6,442 nt of DNA from Planctomycetota bacterium (GTDB lineage: Bacteria; Planctomycetota; Phycisphaerae; UBA1845), in NCBI GenBank assembly GCA_022566435.1, contig JADFIX010000246.1, positions 1-6,442 on the forward strand, written 5' to 3'. The translations under genes were made by a program, and so were the position numbers. The notes under the pieces are model-generated. The model was not told where the DNA came from and made no database searches. It saw only the letters and a program-made list of their open reading frames with translations. Of this stretch, positions 5,817 to 6,442 are shown in pieces. Each line of letters starts with the position of its first letter. Position 1 is the first letter of the stretch.

Positions 5817-6442
5817 TCAACCCAGCAGCCCGCTCACCGCATGACTGACGATCATCAGGGCGATCGCAAAACCGCGCGCCAGGTCGATGGCCGCGATGGC
5901 CTGTTCAAACTGATTGATGCTGTTCTGTGCCTCGCCCACAGCTTGGTTATCCAACCCGGCAATCGTTGTCAATGACTTGGCGGCGGTGAGCACATTGCTC
6001 ACCTTGCTTAGAACATTGCTGATGGCACTGGCACCGCCAACGACGTGCTTAAGCGCGCCCAGAGTCTTCGCCGCGCCCGCTGCCCTCGCTACCCTGCTTG
6101 CCCATTCAGCAACGGTCTTGACTTTCCCGTTGTACGCCTTGATCGTGTCGACGGCTTCCTTGATCTGGCCGACCCGATCTTCAGAGCCTTCAATAAAGGC
6201 AAAGTGCATTTCCTCGGCCAGTTGGCTCTCGATTGCCGACGTGTCTGGTGGGTCAGCCGCCAGCGGCGCGAGGCCGGTCTTCACAGCGGAGCGGACGGTT
6301 GCCAGGTTTCGGTCGTAGGCGCGTTCTGCGTCCTGCCCGAGCCCAGTGAGATAGTCGGCTTGCAGCTCGGTCAGTGCCTCTGCGTCTTGCCCGTCCAACG
6401 CGAAAAACCACGTCTGGGCCTCGTCGACGCTGAGGGCCAGGT
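5817..6442 (-). CDS. C-terminal part of an uncharacterised Ala-rich helical protein with hydrophobic C-terminus (5' end outside window)
   Basis: The frame is open from the right edge (first full codons LALSVDEAQTWFFAL) to a TGA at 5819-5817, giving 207 residues. A TTG at 6398 could serve as a start, but the reading frame continues naturally upstream with protein-like sequence, so the gene is taken as partial. An acidic helical section (AEALTELQADYLTGL) is followed by a soluble region (SAIESQLAEEMHFAFIEGSEDR). An Ala/Gly-rich helical block comes next (RAAGAAKTLGALKHVVGGAS, SKVSNVLTAAKSLTTIAGL). The last 22 residues (LARGFAIALMIVSHAVSGLLG) are hydrophobic enough for a membrane helix or a buried hairpin. 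Alternating amphipathic and hydrophobic helices occur in some secreted effectors and pore formers, but nothing diagnostic is seen and no function is assigned. It is transcribed toward the H-NS relic and ends at the palindrome. Confidence 0.68.
   Translation of the reverse strand, partial: LALSVDEAQTWFFALDGQDAEALTELQADYLTGLGQDAERAYDRNLATVRSAVKTGLAPLAADPPDTSAIESQLAEEMHFAFIEGSEDRVGQIKEAVDTIKAYNGKVKTVAEWASRVARAAGAAKTLGALKHVVGGASAISNVLSKVSNVLTAAKSLTTIAGLDNQAVGEAQNSINQFEQAIAAIDLARGFAIALMIVSHAVSGLLG

Overview
The window reads as Gram-negative bacterial DNA of moderately high GC. It holds four protein-coding regions, two of them cut by the window edges, plus one decayed gene. No tRNA, rRNA, CRISPR array, transposase or integrase was recognised. 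The host cannot be named. A lipobox protein implies a diderm envelope. A broken H-NS-family relic on the right points to a proteobacterial background there. The three genes on the left carry no lineage marker I recognise, and large kinase-like membrane proteins of this sort also occur in planctomycete-like bacteria.

Layout. Positions 1-3347 (minus) hold one uninterrupted frame of 1115 codons that runs off the left edge. It begins with a degenerate protein-kinase-like domain, continues through a long helical section with tryptophan-marked repeats, two alpha/beta-looking segments and a proline linker, and reaches a hydrophobic, probably membrane-spanning stretch just as the window ends. A 285-bp divergent control region (3348-3632) has a promoter candidate facing each way, with clustered GTAC words between them. 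Positions 3633-4820 (plus) encode a 395-residue coiled-coil protein. Forty-nine bases later, 4870-5499 (plus) encodes a 209-residue predicted lipoprotein. A GC-rich hairpin follows its stop codon directly. Positions 5552-5786 (minus) contain a frameshifted, 5'-truncated H-NS-like C-terminus. A perfect 22-bp palindrome separates this relic from the 3' end of another minus-strand gene (5817-6442), which enters from the right edge and encodes an alanine-rich helical protein with a hydrophobic C-terminus.

How the genes may work together. The pseudokinase with a predicted membrane segment, the coiled-coil protein and the lipoprotein share one divergent control region. They could form an envelope-spanning assembly: a nucleotide- or partner-sensing cytoplasmic protein, a coiled-coil adaptor and a lipid-anchored partner. 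This is inference; no member was assigned to a named system. A type VI-like relation is considered for the lipoprotein but is weak. The H-NS relic suggests that the right boundary of this module, near 5500-5560, is a junction between DNA of different histories.
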